DNA of 64,000 nt, taken from positions 434,001-498,000 of the forward strand of contig NC_016455.1 of assembly GCF_000235365.1 (NCBI RefSeq), read 5' to 3'. Below are positions 39,169-49,400 of the stretch, in pieces; the stretch's first letter is position 1; each line of letters starts with the position of its first letter. The DNA comes from Eremothecium cymbalariae DBVPG#7215 (lineage: Eukaryota > Ascomycota > Saccharomycetes > Saccharomycetales > Saccharomycetaceae). The notes below the pieces were generated by a model. The model was given only the letters and a program-made list of their open reading frames with translations. It did no database searches and was not told where the DNA came from. The translations under genes and the position numbers were made by a program.

Positions 39169-40635
39169 ATGACAAAGGGGGGTCTGAATTCAGCCATGGA
39201 CCTTAGTCACTTGTTAAGCGATGAGGCTAAGAGGAGGAAGCCATCTCCAATCAAAACTACGATGAGTTATTTCGAGGATCCAGAAATAATATTTTTGGGA
39301 GCTGGTATGCCTCCAGCGGAGTTGTTCCCGTTGAAGTCTTTGTCGATCGAAATTCCTGAGATGCTGTCTTCAAAGGGTGACGAAGGGTCGGTTACGGGGA
39401 AATTGTGTAAATTAGCCAAGGATCAGGAAAACCCGAAAGATATACCTCTTGCCAGAGCTCTACAGTACGGGAATTCTCGAGGACAGCGAGAGTTAGTTAG
39501 TTTTCTAAAGGAACACATAGTAAAATTCCACCAAATACCCTATAGCGACTGGGATGTTCTAATTACTGCAGGATCTACACAGGCTTGGGATGCATCTTTG
39601 AGGCTTTTCTGTAATCCCGGGGATTCGGTTCTTTTGGAATCGTGGACTTATTCCTCTTCGGTGGAGGCTGCAGAGGCACAGGGCATGTATTGTGTAGGCG
39701 TTGAAATAGATGGCCACGGGGTTGTGCCTGAGAAGCTTGAGTGGTTACTACAGAATTGGGATGATTTGCATCCTGGTCGTAGTCTCCCGAAGTTGCTTTA
39801 TGTGATTCCGACTGGCCAAAATCCGATGGGAGTGACATTGGCAGACGAAAGAAAACCTTTGATCTATAATATAATCCAAAAATACGATATGGTGCTTATC
39901 GAAGACGATCCGTATTATTTCCTTCAGATGGATCCGTACAAGCCGAAAGCTGAACGGTCTGCTAGCAGTCTTGAAGAATCCACGAACTACTGGATGGATC
40001 ACCATGAGGAATTTGCAAAATCCTTGACGAGGTCCTTCTTGGAGTGGGATGTTGAAGGTAGAGTTTTGAGACTAGAGTCTACTTCTAAGACTATAGCTCC
40101 AGGGTGCCGTATAGGATGGATAGTAGCTCCGAAACCTTTGCTCGACCAGTACTGGAATTTGCAAGAGGTTTCAATTCAAGCTTCGTGTGGATTTGTGCAG
40201 GCAATTTTCTGTGGAATTTTGAACCGCTGGGGCCAAGAGGGTTATATAGCATGGTTAATTACCCTAAGATATCAATATACAATAAAGAGAAACCATTGCT
40301 TAGACTGTTGTCTTGAATACTTACCCTTGGACTTTGTCCGATTAATCCCCCCATTAGCCGGTATGTTCTTTATGGTTTCATTTGACGCTAGTCGTCACCC
40401 AGACTTTGAATCTAGTTTTGGGAAAGATCCCCAAAAGGTTGAAGCCCATATATATGGGAAGTTGGTAAAAAATGGTGTGCTTCTAGCTTGCGGATCTTGG
40501 TTTAAAGTGAATCCGAGCTCCAATAAGAATACTACAATTTCCTTCAGAGGCACTTTTGCAGCCGTGGATTTACTGAATATGGAAAACGGTATCAAATTAC
40601 TAGGTAGCACTCTTAGAAAGGAATTTGCATTGTAA
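39169..40635 (+). CDS. ARO8: Aromatic aminotransferase, Aro8 type
   Basis: 488 residues (S. cerevisiae Aro8 500, Aro9 513). It is a PLP enzyme of fold type I that interconverts aromatic amino acids and their 2-oxo acids, with side activity on 2-aminoadipate. The N-terminus (LSDEAKRRKPSPIKT...IIFLGAGMPP) and PLARALQYGNSRGQRELVSFLKEH resemble Aro8 more than Aro9. Visible motifs are IPTGQNPMGVTLADERK, the VLIEDDPYYFLQM stretch and the PLP lysine K307 in LESTSKTIAPGCRIGW. No targeting signal is seen, so it is probably cytosolic. S. cerevisiae ARO8 (YGL202W) is far from this neighbourhood, so the copy is either relocated or one of several paralogues; orthology is therefore less sure than function. 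Confidence 0.88.
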   Translation: MTKGGLNSAMDLSHLLSDEAKRRKPSPIKTTMSYFEDPEIIFLGAGMPPAELFPLKSLSIEIPEMLSSKGDEGSVTGKLCKLAKDQENPKDIPLARALQYGNSRGQRELVSFLKEHIVKFHQIPYSDWDVLITAGSTQAWDASLRLFCNPGDSVLLESWTYSSSVEAAEAQGMYCVGVEIDGHGVVPEKLEWLLQNWDDLHPGRSLPKLLYVIPTGQNPMGVTLADERKPLIYNIIQKYDMVLIEDDPYYFLQMDPYKPKAERSASSLEESTNYWMDHHEEFAKSLTRSFLEWDVEGRVLRLESTSKTIAPGCRIGWIVAPKPLLDQYWNLQEVSIQASCGFVQAIFCGILNRWGQEGYIAWLITLRYQYTIKRNHCLDCCLEYLPLDFVRLIPPLAGMFFMVSFDASRHPDFESSFGKDPQKVEAHIYGKLVKNGVLLACGSWFKVNPSSNKNTTISFRGTFAAVDLLNMENGIKLLGSTLRKEFAL

Positions 40636-41039
40636 GAAAATGGACATTTACTGGGCATAACTACCAATAAATGATGACAGAAGAACAGCTACTCCATTAT
40701 ATCGTAGTCCATTAAGAGAAATGGATGCAAAGTGCTATCTTTTTCCAATTTTTTTTTATTCATAAAAATTACGATAACCAAATCAAATATAATCCTTGCA
40801 AATCTTTAGTTTAAATCTAAAAGAAACTATATAATGCTTTACTGGTGTTTTAACTATAAACTGACACCACGGTGTCAGTGGAATGTATATTTTAAATATT
40901 TTAAACTTTGATTTAAGCAAATTTCTTTATATCACAACTAACGTTTAAAAGTGCTGATTGTAGAGAAATTACAGAGTAACTTCTCATCCTCTAGACACTA
41001 TATCCATCGACAAAGCGGTGTTCTCAAACTTAGATAGCC
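40636..41039. other. Intergenic region ARO8-HIR1
   Basis: This is the ARO8 3' end and the HIR1 promoter, strongly AT-rich apart from a 20-base dyad at 40860-40879. No gene seen. Confidence 0.5.
40860..40879. promoter_or_regulatory. 20-base dyad 161 bp before HIR1
   Basis: Nine-base arms ACTGACACC and GGTGTCAGT are exact reverse complements around a 2-base centre. It is GC-richer than its surroundings and well placed to be a promoter operator for a dimeric regulator. The binding factor is not recognised. Confidence 0.5.
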
Positions 41040-43529
41040 ATGAAGGTGCTGAAATTACCTTGGTTAACTCATCAGGAAGGTCATAGAACATATGAAATAT
41101 ACACAGTTGATGTAAGTGTTGATGGACAGAGAGTTGCTACTGGGGGATTAGATGGTAAGATCAGAATATGGTCCGTTCTGAACATATTGCAATTTGCCAA
41201 GCCAAAAGTTTCTTGGCCAGAAATCGATGCTCAATTAAAGAAACCGCTTTCAAGTATGAGTAGGCATACAGGATCTGTTACTGCTTTGAAGTTTTCTCCC
41301 AATGGCAAGTATTTAGCTTCTGGATCTGATGATAAAATTCTACTAATATGGGAGAAGGAAAAGGGACCAGTCCAACCAGTGTTTGGGACGGAAACGGATT
41401 TAGAGCATTGGAATGTGAGAAAGAGATTGGTTGCACATGACAATGATATTCAAGATATATGCTGGGCTCCAGATTCTAGTATATTGGTCACAGTTGGGTT
41501 GGATAGGTCTATTATTGTTTGGAATGGATCTACTTTCGAAAAAATTAAGCGGTTTGATGTGCATCAGTCGCATGTCAAGGGTGTTGTGTTTGATCCTGCG
41601 AACAAATATTTTGCCACTGCATCGGATGATAGGACTGTGAAAATATTTAGGTATCATAAGGGCGCTGATCTGAGTTTTACGATTGAACACATAATCACTG
41701 AGCCATTCCAAGGCTCTCCATTGACAACATATTTCAGGCGCCTTACATGGTCGCCGGATGGACAGCATCTTGCAGTTCCAAATGGTACCAATGGCCCCGT
41801 TTCCACGGTTGCAATTATTAGCAGAGGGAATTGGGATACCTCAGTAAGTTTGGTGGGTCATGATCAACCCACAGAAGTTGCGTGTTTCAATCCTAGATTA
41901 TTTGAACATGAAGATGACGAGCTTTCTCCTGAAGATGACGAACAGAAGGAGGGGAGTAATGTAACTGAAGCCAGACAGGACAAACAAAAGAATGGCGATG
42001 ATAGAGTAGATTCCGTGGTTGCTACAGCGGGGCAAGATAAAACAGTGGTGGTATGGAACACAAGCAGAGCAAGGCCCGTTTTTGTTGCATACGATATCAC
42101 TACTAAATCAATTACTGATATGTCATGGACTTATGATGGCGAAGCACTGTTCGTGACTTCTTTAGACAGTCAAATAATAGTTATAGTTTTCGAGAAGGAT
42201 GAGTTAGGCAAAGCAATTCCCATCGAGCAGAACGTTGAACAATTGCATCGTTATGGTGTAGATAAAGATTCACTTGTGTTCCCTGAAAGTGTAAAGCAGT
42301 TAATGTTGGAAGATGAAGCAAGAAAGACAAAAAAGCCTAGGATAGCATCGACTGCTTTATTGGAGAGCAGAATAGGCACCGTACAACAACCTAATGTTTT
42401 GACGGCCAGACGAAAAGAACCCAAGAAAGATCCCGCAAAGGTAGAGGTAAAACAAATCAATACTCTCACAGTAAGAAAAAAACATGATTCCTTGAACAAA
42501 ATCGTATTTCAAAATGGCAAGAAAAGAGTCGCCCCGACTCTTATCTCAACGGGGTATTCCCCTACAAAGGTTACTTTTGAAGCTAGAACAGATATAGACC
42601 CTGATTTCGGTAAAAAAAAACCTCTCAAGGAATCTGAACACACTTTAACTGGCAAAATATCAAAACCCTCGTTGCCTTTGCCAAGACTGGGTATACACAC
42701 CTTGATTATGGGCGTCAAGGATAGAGAAGTTGAAAGGTTTTACGTTGAAGAAGAAGGAGGAGGGACAGGAGGAGGGGTAGCGGACGACGATGGAGATATC
42801 ATTAATGAAGTGGATGAATCCAAGAATGATCACAAAATGACATTAAATAGCAAAACAACCATTGAAAAAATTTGGAAAGAGGAGCCGAATGTTAGATATT
42901 TGGATTACCCAGGCGTACTGCCAGATGCTGACGTTGTCATATGTGAATACGGCGATATAGACGATCTACACATCCTGGAAATCCGGAATGGTGTGGAAAG
43001 AGCCATACAGTTTGATAGAGAAGCTTTATTCGATAACCCCACAAAAATATTAGGATACTACAACGGCCAAAGAACATTGGAAGCATTCATTCCTGAAGTA
43101 GTAGTATCCTGCGTAGGCTCAAAATTTTGCCAATGCTGGGCATTGGCTACTGCGAGTGGCTCCATCTACTTTTACAGAGAACACGGCCAATCTAAAATAC
43201 CAAAAATTACTATAGGCCATAAGATAATCAAACTGCTATCCTGGAAACAGTATTTGATTGCCTTGACAGAATCCTGTCTTTTCTACGCATGGGATTTAGA
43301 TGCCATGAAGCTCGTCTATAAAGAAATATCTGCAATACCTGTACTCATGCAAGATGTTCCTCAAAATAACAAAGTACGAGTTACAAGAAGAATTCTAGAC
43401 TTTCGCATGGAACCTGACTCATATAACCTGACGGTAGAGTTAACCGATGGCTCATCCTATGCATGGGACAACACGTTGGGCTGCTGGACGGATTGCAATA
43501 ATCATTACAAACGGTTGAGCCCAGATTGA
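41040..43529 (+). CDS. HIR1: Hir1, WD-repeat subunit of the HIR histone chaperone
   Basis: 829 residues (S. cerevisiae 840). Hir1, with Hir2, Hir3 and Hpc2, deposits H3-H4 outside S phase and represses histone genes. The N-terminal half is a seven-blade WD propeller beginning MKVLKLPWLTHQEGHRTYEIYTVDVS, with clear repeats such as HTGSVTALKFSPNGKYLASG and VWNGS. A low-complexity charged insertion lies near residues 295-320. Next comes the NTLTVRKKHDSLNKI...RVAPTLIS block, the HIRA B domain that binds Asf1, and then the C-terminal HIRA domain (about 590-829). It is the S. cerevisiae YBL008W orthologue, placed next to LEU1 (YGL009C), as expected for merged ancestral order. Confidence 0.97.
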   Translation: MKVLKLPWLTHQEGHRTYEIYTVDVSVDGQRVATGGLDGKIRIWSVLNILQFAKPKVSWPEIDAQLKKPLSSMSRHTGSVTALKFSPNGKYLASGSDDKILLIWEKEKGPVQPVFGTETDLEHWNVRKRLVAHDNDIQDICWAPDSSILVTVGLDRSIIVWNGSTFEKIKRFDVHQSHVKGVVFDPANKYFATASDDRTVKIFRYHKGADLSFTIEHIITEPFQGSPLTTYFRRLTWSPDGQHLAVPNGTNGPVSTVAIISRGNWDTSVSLVGHDQPTEVACFNPRLFEHEDDELSPEDDEQKEGSNVTEARQDKQKNGDDRVDSVVATAGQDKTVVVWNTSRARPVFVAYDITTKSITDMSWTYDGEALFVTSLDSQIIVIVFEKDELGKAIPIEQNVEQLHRYGVDKDSLVFPESVKQLMLEDEARKTKKPRIASTALLESRIGTVQQPNVLTARRKEPKKDPAKVEVKQINTLTVRKKHDSLNKIVFQNGKKRVAPTLISTGYSPTKVTFEARTDIDPDFGKKKPLKESEHTLTGKISKPSLPLPRLGIHTLIMGVKDREVERFYVEEEGGGTGGGVADDDGDIINEVDESKNDHKMTLNSKTTIEKIWKEEPNVRYLDYPGVLPDADVVICEYGDIDDLHILEIRNGVERAIQFDREALFDNPTKILGYYNGQRTLEAFIPEVVVSCVGSKFCQCWALATASGSIYFYREHGQSKIPKITIGHKIIKLLSWKQYLIALTESCLFYAWDLDAMKLVYKEISAIPVLMQDVPQNNKVRVTRRILDFRMEPDSYNLTVELTDGSSYAWDNTLGCWTDCNNHYKRLSPD

Positions 43530-43844
43530 GAGACCGCTTAACAAATGCTACCGGTACCGGCTTTTGGTTCTGCTTGAAAGGTCTTATTTCCCGTAGCTGA
43601 AATTTCAATGTTAGACGCAAATAAATCCGGTTTAGTCATCAGTATACATATGTCAACGTAGATAGATAATCACAGGATGTATATATAGATATAGTTTGTA
43701 TAGGATATTTTCGAATTTAGTTTCCAGCTGTTGTGTGAGGTTCTTTATACATATATATATGTATTAAATTTAAGAAGGTTGTTTTCCTTGCAGGTGTTTT
43801 CCTGGGTATTGATAAGATAAGATTGCTGGTACTTAAATCGAAAG
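43530..43844. promoter_or_regulatory. LEU1 promoter region
   Basis: About 0.3 kb between HIR1 and LEU1, with a Leu3 site at 43551-43560 and TATA-type runs at about 43680-43690 and 43750-43762. No gene seen. Confidence 0.6.
43551..43560. promoter_or_regulatory. Leu3 binding site upstream of LEU1
   Basis: CCGGTACCGG is an exact match to the Leu3 operator CCGGNNCCGG and is 285-294 bases before the LEU1 ATG. Leu3 activates leucine genes when alpha-isopropylmalate accumulates, which is precisely the LEU1 substrate. Confidence 0.85.
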
Positions 43845-46187
43845 ATGTCCTATAGTTCGTTTGAAGGTCCTAAGACCTTGTATGATAAAGTTTTTGATGC
43901 TCATGTTGTTTACAAGGATGAGTCTGGTTCTTATTTGATATACATTGATAGGCATTTGGTACATGAGGTTACTTCTCCGCAAGCTTTTGAAGGGTTGCAA
44001 AATGCAGGTAGGAAGGTTAGGAGACCGGATTGTACGCTTGCTACAGTGGACCATAATATTCCCACGGAATCTAGAAAGAATTTCAAGAATACTGGGACAT
44101 TTATCAAGGAAGCAGATTCCCGTTTGCAAGTTCAGACGTTGGAGCAGAATGTGAAGGATTTTGATGTGGCTTTCTTTGGGATGAGTGACGAACGGCAGGG
44201 AATCGTGCATATTATTGGACCGGAGCAAGGGTTTACATTACCTGGGACAACTGTTGTTTGTGGAGATTCCCACACTTCGACTCATGGTGCTTTTGGAGCT
44301 TTGGCGTTTGGGATAGGTACCTCTGAGGTGGAGCACGTTTTAGCTACTCAGACTGTTATCCAAACGAAGTCGAAGAATATGAGAATATACGTTGAGGGAA
44401 AGTTGCAGAATGGAATAACTTCTAAGGATCTTATCCTTCATATTATTAGTATAATAGGTACGGCTGGTGGTACTGGTAGTGTTATTGAATTCGCTGGTCC
44501 GGCCGTAGAAGAACTATCAATGGAAGCTCGTATGTCTATGTGTAACATGGCTATTGAAGCAGGTGCCAGAGCAGGTATTATCAAGCCAGATGAAATTACC
44601 TTAAATTACGTAAAGGGGAGACCACTGGCACCAAAGGGAGCTCAGTGGGATAAAGCTGTGGCATATTGGAAGACGTTATATACTGACGAAGGTGCTAAGT
44701 TTGACTATGATATCACTATTAAAGCATCTGATGTTATCCCCACGATTACATGGGGAACATCACCCCAGGATGCGCTTCCAATAACTGGATGTGTTCCAGA
44801 CCCTACTAATGTGACTGATCCAATTAAGAAGCTGTCAATAGAAAGTGCTTTGAAGTATATGGGCTTGGAACCAAATACGCCTTTAAAAGATATTACAATC
44901 GACAAAGTGTTTATTGGCTCATGTACTAATGCGAGAATTGAAGATTTGCGTGCTGCTGCTGCCGTAGTTAAAGGATACAAAAGGGCACCCACCGTTAAAA
45001 GGGCCATGGTGGTTCCAGGATCTGGTTTAGTGAAGCAGCAAGCTGAAATCGAAGGTCTAGATAAGGTATTTGAGGAAGCAGGTTTTGAATGGAGAGAAGC
45101 AGGTTGTTCCATGTGCTTAGGTATGAATCCTGATATTTTAGAGCCAGAAGAGCGTTGCGCTTCTACTTCTAATAGAAATTTTGAGGGACGCCAGGGTGCT
45201 CTCTCACGTACTCATCTAATGTCCCCTGCTATGGCTGCGGCAGCTGGTATAGCCGGTCATTTTGTGGATATTAGGGAATTTAAGTATAAGAACAGCGATG
45301 TTCCAAAAGTATCTGTTGAGCAGGATATTCAAGATAGTTCATTATACGAAGCTGTCTACGATGACGAGAAAAAACCTTTGAGCAGTGATAACTCTTCTCA
45401 AGAACAGCATTCCTTCGAAAATCTAAAGGATAGCTCGTATTCTAACGGAAATTCCAATAAAAAATCCAAGCCCTCTGGAGGTGCAGCAGCAATTCAGCCA
45501 TTTTTGAAATTGAGTGGTATTGTTGCCTATTTAGATAAATCAAATATTGATACCGATGCCATTATTCCCAAGCAGTTTTTGAAGACTATCAAAAGAACGG
45601 GATTGAAATCTGGTTTGTTTTACGATTGGAGACATTCCAAGGATCAAAATGGTAATATTACCAAAACAGATTTTGTTCTAAATGTTGAACCCTACACTCA
45701 GGCAAAAATTTTAGTTGTTACAGGTCCCAATTTCGGTTGTGGATCTTCTAGAGAGCATGCTCCTTGGGCTTTGAAGGATTTTGGCATAATGTCAATTATC
45801 GCACCATCCTTCGGTGATATTTTTTACAATAACTCCTTTAAGAACGGATTATTACCAATTAGGCTACCCCAAGAGATCATTTTGAATAAATTGTATCCGC
45901 TAGCTGTTGAAGGTAAAACCATTACTGTTGATTTGCCAGGACAACAAATACTAGGTCCCTCAGATGAGGTTTTAGTTGATTATTTTGATGTTGAGCCCTT
46001 TAGGAAGGACTGCTTGGTTAATGGTTTAGATGATATTGGCATAACTTTACAGAAAGAAGAATTTATTGAAAAGTATGAGGAAATGAGAAGAGATATATTC
46101 TCTTTCCTTGAAGGTGGATCCAAACTAATTCAGCCAATAAAAGGCACCAAGAAAAGCATCTTCGGTCTTAAAACCCAGGAATGGTAA
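43845..46187 (+). CDS. LEU1: Leu1, isopropylmalate isomerase
   Basis: 780 residues (S. cerevisiae 779). The enzyme converts 2-isopropylmalate to 3-isopropylmalate in cytosolic leucine synthesis and carries a 4Fe-4S cluster. It is a fused large and small subunit aconitase-type protein. Large-subunit signatures are [28 protein letters not shown] and the cluster cysteines C360 (GSCTNAR), C421 and C424 (GCSMCLG). A low-complexity Ser/Asn linker at about 510-545 leads to the swivel domain with [16 protein letters not shown] and [18 protein letters not shown] Leu3 operator precedes it. The orientation is reversed relative to KAP122 compared with S. cerevisiae, in keeping with the inverted block. 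Confidence 0.98.
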   Translation: MSYSSFEGPKTLYDKVFDAHVVYKDESGSYLIYIDRHLVHEVTSPQAFEGLQNAGRKVRRPDCTLATVDHNIPTESRKNFKNTGTFIKEADSRLQVQTLEQNVKDFDVAFFGMSDERQGIVHIIGPEQGFTLPGTTVVCGDSHTSTHGAFGALAFGIGTSEVEHVLATQTVIQTKSKNMRIYVEGKLQNGITSKDLILHIISIIGTAGGTGSVIEFAGPAVEELSMEARMSMCNMAIEAGARAGIIKPDEITLNYVKGRPLAPKGAQWDKAVAYWKTLYTDEGAKFDYDITIKASDVIPTITWGTSPQDALPITGCVPDPTNVTDPIKKLSIESALKYMGLEPNTPLKDITIDKVFIGSCTNARIEDLRAAAAVVKGYKRAPTVKRAMVVPGSGLVKQQAEIEGLDKVFEEAGFEWREAGCSMCLGMNPDILEPEERCASTSNRNFEGRQGALSRTHLMSPAMAAAAGIAGHFVDIREFKYKNSDVPKVSVEQDIQDSSLYEAVYDDEKKPLSSDNSSQEQHSFENLKDSSYSNGNSNKKSKPSGGAAAIQPFLKLSGIVAYLDKSNIDTDAIIPKQFLKTIKRTGLKSGLFYDWRHSKDQNGNITKTDFVLNVEPYTQAKILVVTGPNFGCGSSREHAPWALKDFGIMSIIAPSFGDIFYNNSFKNGLLPIRLPQEIILNKLYPLAVEGKTITVDLPGQQILGPSDEVLVDYFDVEPFRKDCLVNGLDDIGITLQKEEFIEKYEEMRRDIFSFLEGGSKLIQPIKGTKKSIFGLKTQEW

Positions 46188-46199
46188 CTTCAATATGAG

Positions 46200-46278
46200 T
46201 CCATTTATTTAATTTATCTATTTATTATCTATGTATTATCTATTTATTATCTATTTATCACCTATATATTATCTGTTT

Positions 46279-46338
<60 letters not shown>

Positions 46339-46339
46339 C
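46200..46339. repeat. TTTA/TCTA low-complexity microsatellite
   Basis: In the gap between the convergent LEU1 and SLA1 genes, a degenerate TTTATTATCTA-type repeat passes into about 17 uninterrupted TTTA units. It is non-coding and probably length-variable. The remainder of the gap (to 46472) is AT-rich without features. Confidence 0.9.
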
Positions 46340-46472
46340 TCAGTCATTTCCTATGTCAATATATTTATTTTACTATGAGAATAATTGTAAAATTTGTTAT
46401 ATTGCAATAAATTTATTATGCCCTAGTTACTGGAGATTTATCGTTTTAATTAAATACTTATATCATGAGATT

Positions 46473-49400
46473 TTAAAAACCAAAAGGATTCGCTGCGGAT
46501 GCGTTATACAAATTAGCTTGTCTCTGTTGAGGTGGAGGAGCGTTACCAAACCCAAAACCAGTAGGCTGGTTTTGCAGAGGTTGTTGTTGGTTGAGATTCA
46601 TTCCTTGCATATCGTTAGTGATCTGATTCATCCCGCCAACACCAAATGAAGTTTGTGGGAATGAGTTAACATCCCCCGTTCTTTGCATATTCATTTCAAA
46701 TATACGGTTCTGCTGTAGAAGAGCCATTTGTTGTTGTTGTCCAAAAGACTGGGGCATATTCATTAAGGCACCACCAGTGTTTTGTAATGCCATAGCACCA
46801 CCAGTGATGGTTTGGCCGAGAGGAACATTGGAAAATGTGGTTTGTGGAATTATGGATGTACCTAATAACGGACCACCAGTTCTCTGAAGTGGCATAATTC
46901 CGCCAGCTTGTTGCATGATTGGTCCAGTTCCAAAAGTCGTTTGTGGAATTATGGATGCAGATGGGAAACCACCCATAGTTCTCTGAACTGGCATCATACC
47001 GCCAGTAAAAGCTTGGGAGATAGGACCTGTGCTTACTGTTGTTTGTTGAACGACAGTGGAAGTAACGGGTAAGCCACCACCTGTCCTCTGGAATGGCAAT
47101 ATTCCACCAGTCGTCGTTTGATTCATTGGGGCTGTTCCAAATGTGGTTTGATTCATTGGGGCTGTTCCAAATGTAGTTTGTGGTATCATTGAAGTAGATG
47201 ACATCATCCCACCAGCATGTTGAAGTGGCATCATCCCCCCCGTCACAGTCTGCAACATTGGACCGGTTCCGAAAGTTGTTTTTGACATTAGAGTTGAGGC
47301 ACCAATGGGAGCAGGAAGTAAACCATTGGCAGTTTTTTGGACGGGTAAAATACCTCCTGTAATTTGGGTGCCAAAAGTTGTTTCAGGCATAGCAATACCC
47401 CCTGTCCTCTGTAATGGAATCAAACCACCTGTATCTTGCACTGGAATCATACTTCCAGTTGCTACCGGCAACAAAACTAGACCCCCAGTAATATTTGGCA
47501 TCAAATTATGACCACCAGTCTTAAAAGGATCTAAAGGTGCAGCAAAGGAGCCAGTCTTCTGTGTAGACAATTTGGTCGAAGACCCGGTCTTTATATGCTC
47601 CAAATCCTGTAGATTTGGTTGTGGAATTTCGTCCTTCTTTTTTGGTTCCAGAGGCTTTAGATCCAATAAGTCCTGTAGTGACCCAGAAAATTCCTTCTTC
47701 GTCTGAGGTAGCAACGTTTCCGACTTTGCTGCAGGTTTAACAGTCCAAGCAACATCATCCTTAGAAACATTATTAAGTGGTAATAACTGGTCGGATAAGC
47801 CACTTTGGTCAGCTTCCCCGGAAGGGTTATTTGAACTACTTTGAGACTTCCTGCCATATTTTTGGTTTAAATATTTCATAACCCTGATTACATCACCCTC
47901 GCGTAATTCGAGCGCTCTCAAGGTTTGTGGTTGAATATCAGGCAAAATTTGCTCGGATATTTGTTGGTTCTCGAAGGTCAAAGTGTATCTTTGGCAGTTA
48001 TTTACGTCAACGCCACAATTTAAGAAAAATTCAAACCAATCATATTCATCTTCGCTTTTAGGGTTTTTAGACCTTAGTGGCCCTGAAGTGCCACCTGTCA
48101 TTGCCTTCAATTTCTCCCTCTCCTGATCCAGTAGATCTCTAGCTTTCCTCAGTTCATTTAATTCGCGTTCTCTCAGACGCCTGTCCTGTTCTCTTCCTTC
48201 TCTATCACGTTCAGCATCATCTTGCTGCCTCTGTAGTCTTCTTACATCCTCTTCTTGGCCTCTGGAAGAACCACTTTGGGTTTTACCTGCTCCCCGTGGC
48301 TTATACTGATCTAAAGAAATACTATTCAGTTTTTCCAAATACTGAAGATCTTCTACTGATAGCTTTTCTACCGCCACAGCGATTTTAACACCGTTGACCT
48401 TATGCAAATGTACTTTCCCATCCACATACCCAAGATACTCAGCCTCCACCTTAAATGTATTACTCTTGTCTACCCAGATACGAGTATTATTCGGATCTGG
48501 GAAGCGCTTCTTTTTGGTCCCTGGCTTCTTATCACCTTTCTTCGATACACTTTGCTTGCGAGTACTATCCTGTTCTGCATCATTTTTCCAATCTCCAAGC
48601 TCTCTTGTTCTTCCTGAAGATTGTTTATTGATATTCAAAGAAGTCGAACCTTTTTTGGGATCCTTTTGAACCTCGATAAACTTGGCTGGGACAACACCTT
48701 TCTTCCCAGTTGAAACAAGCTCACACATCCACCAATCAAGAGATTTCTCATCATTTAAAATTAGGACTAGGGAACCTGCCTTGACAGATAATTCATCCTC
48801 AGCTACCCCATCAAAATCAAATTTAACTAAACCGACTTTTTTTGGAGAGGGATGAGCGGCAGCTTCAATCTCACGTAATGCTTTGTCATTAACAGCGCCC
48901 TTTAGTTCTCCAAAAACTACTTTTATCTCATCTGCCAGATCAGATGAACCGGTATGAATCTCAATATTAGCATAAGGGTCCTTAAATTCCAAAAACATGT
49001 GCTTCTTCTCATTGGCGCAGCTCAATAGATTTTGTATAGGCCAACTCTTTGGCTCATCATCTGCGGCAACGAAGATAACCAAGTTATTTCGAACGGTTAA
49101 TCTGGCTTTTGTCTTCTTACGACCATTAAGTTCGTGAACATCCCAACTCCGTGAGTTAATACTATAATTTCCGGAAGAGACTCTATATTCCGTCATTGTA
49201 CGTTCCTTTCTAGAAGCGTTGTTGGCCCTATCCTCCGGTCTTACTGGCTTTGCAGGCGGCTGTTCCCCCTCTGACTCTGACTCAGCCTCCGCGTGGGTGG
49301 GTAGCTTCGGCAACGGACGATCATCGTATATCTCACTAGTATTGGAATTAACATGTGAAACTTGAGTAGTTGGAATTGTGGGTTTTATATAGCCCACAGA

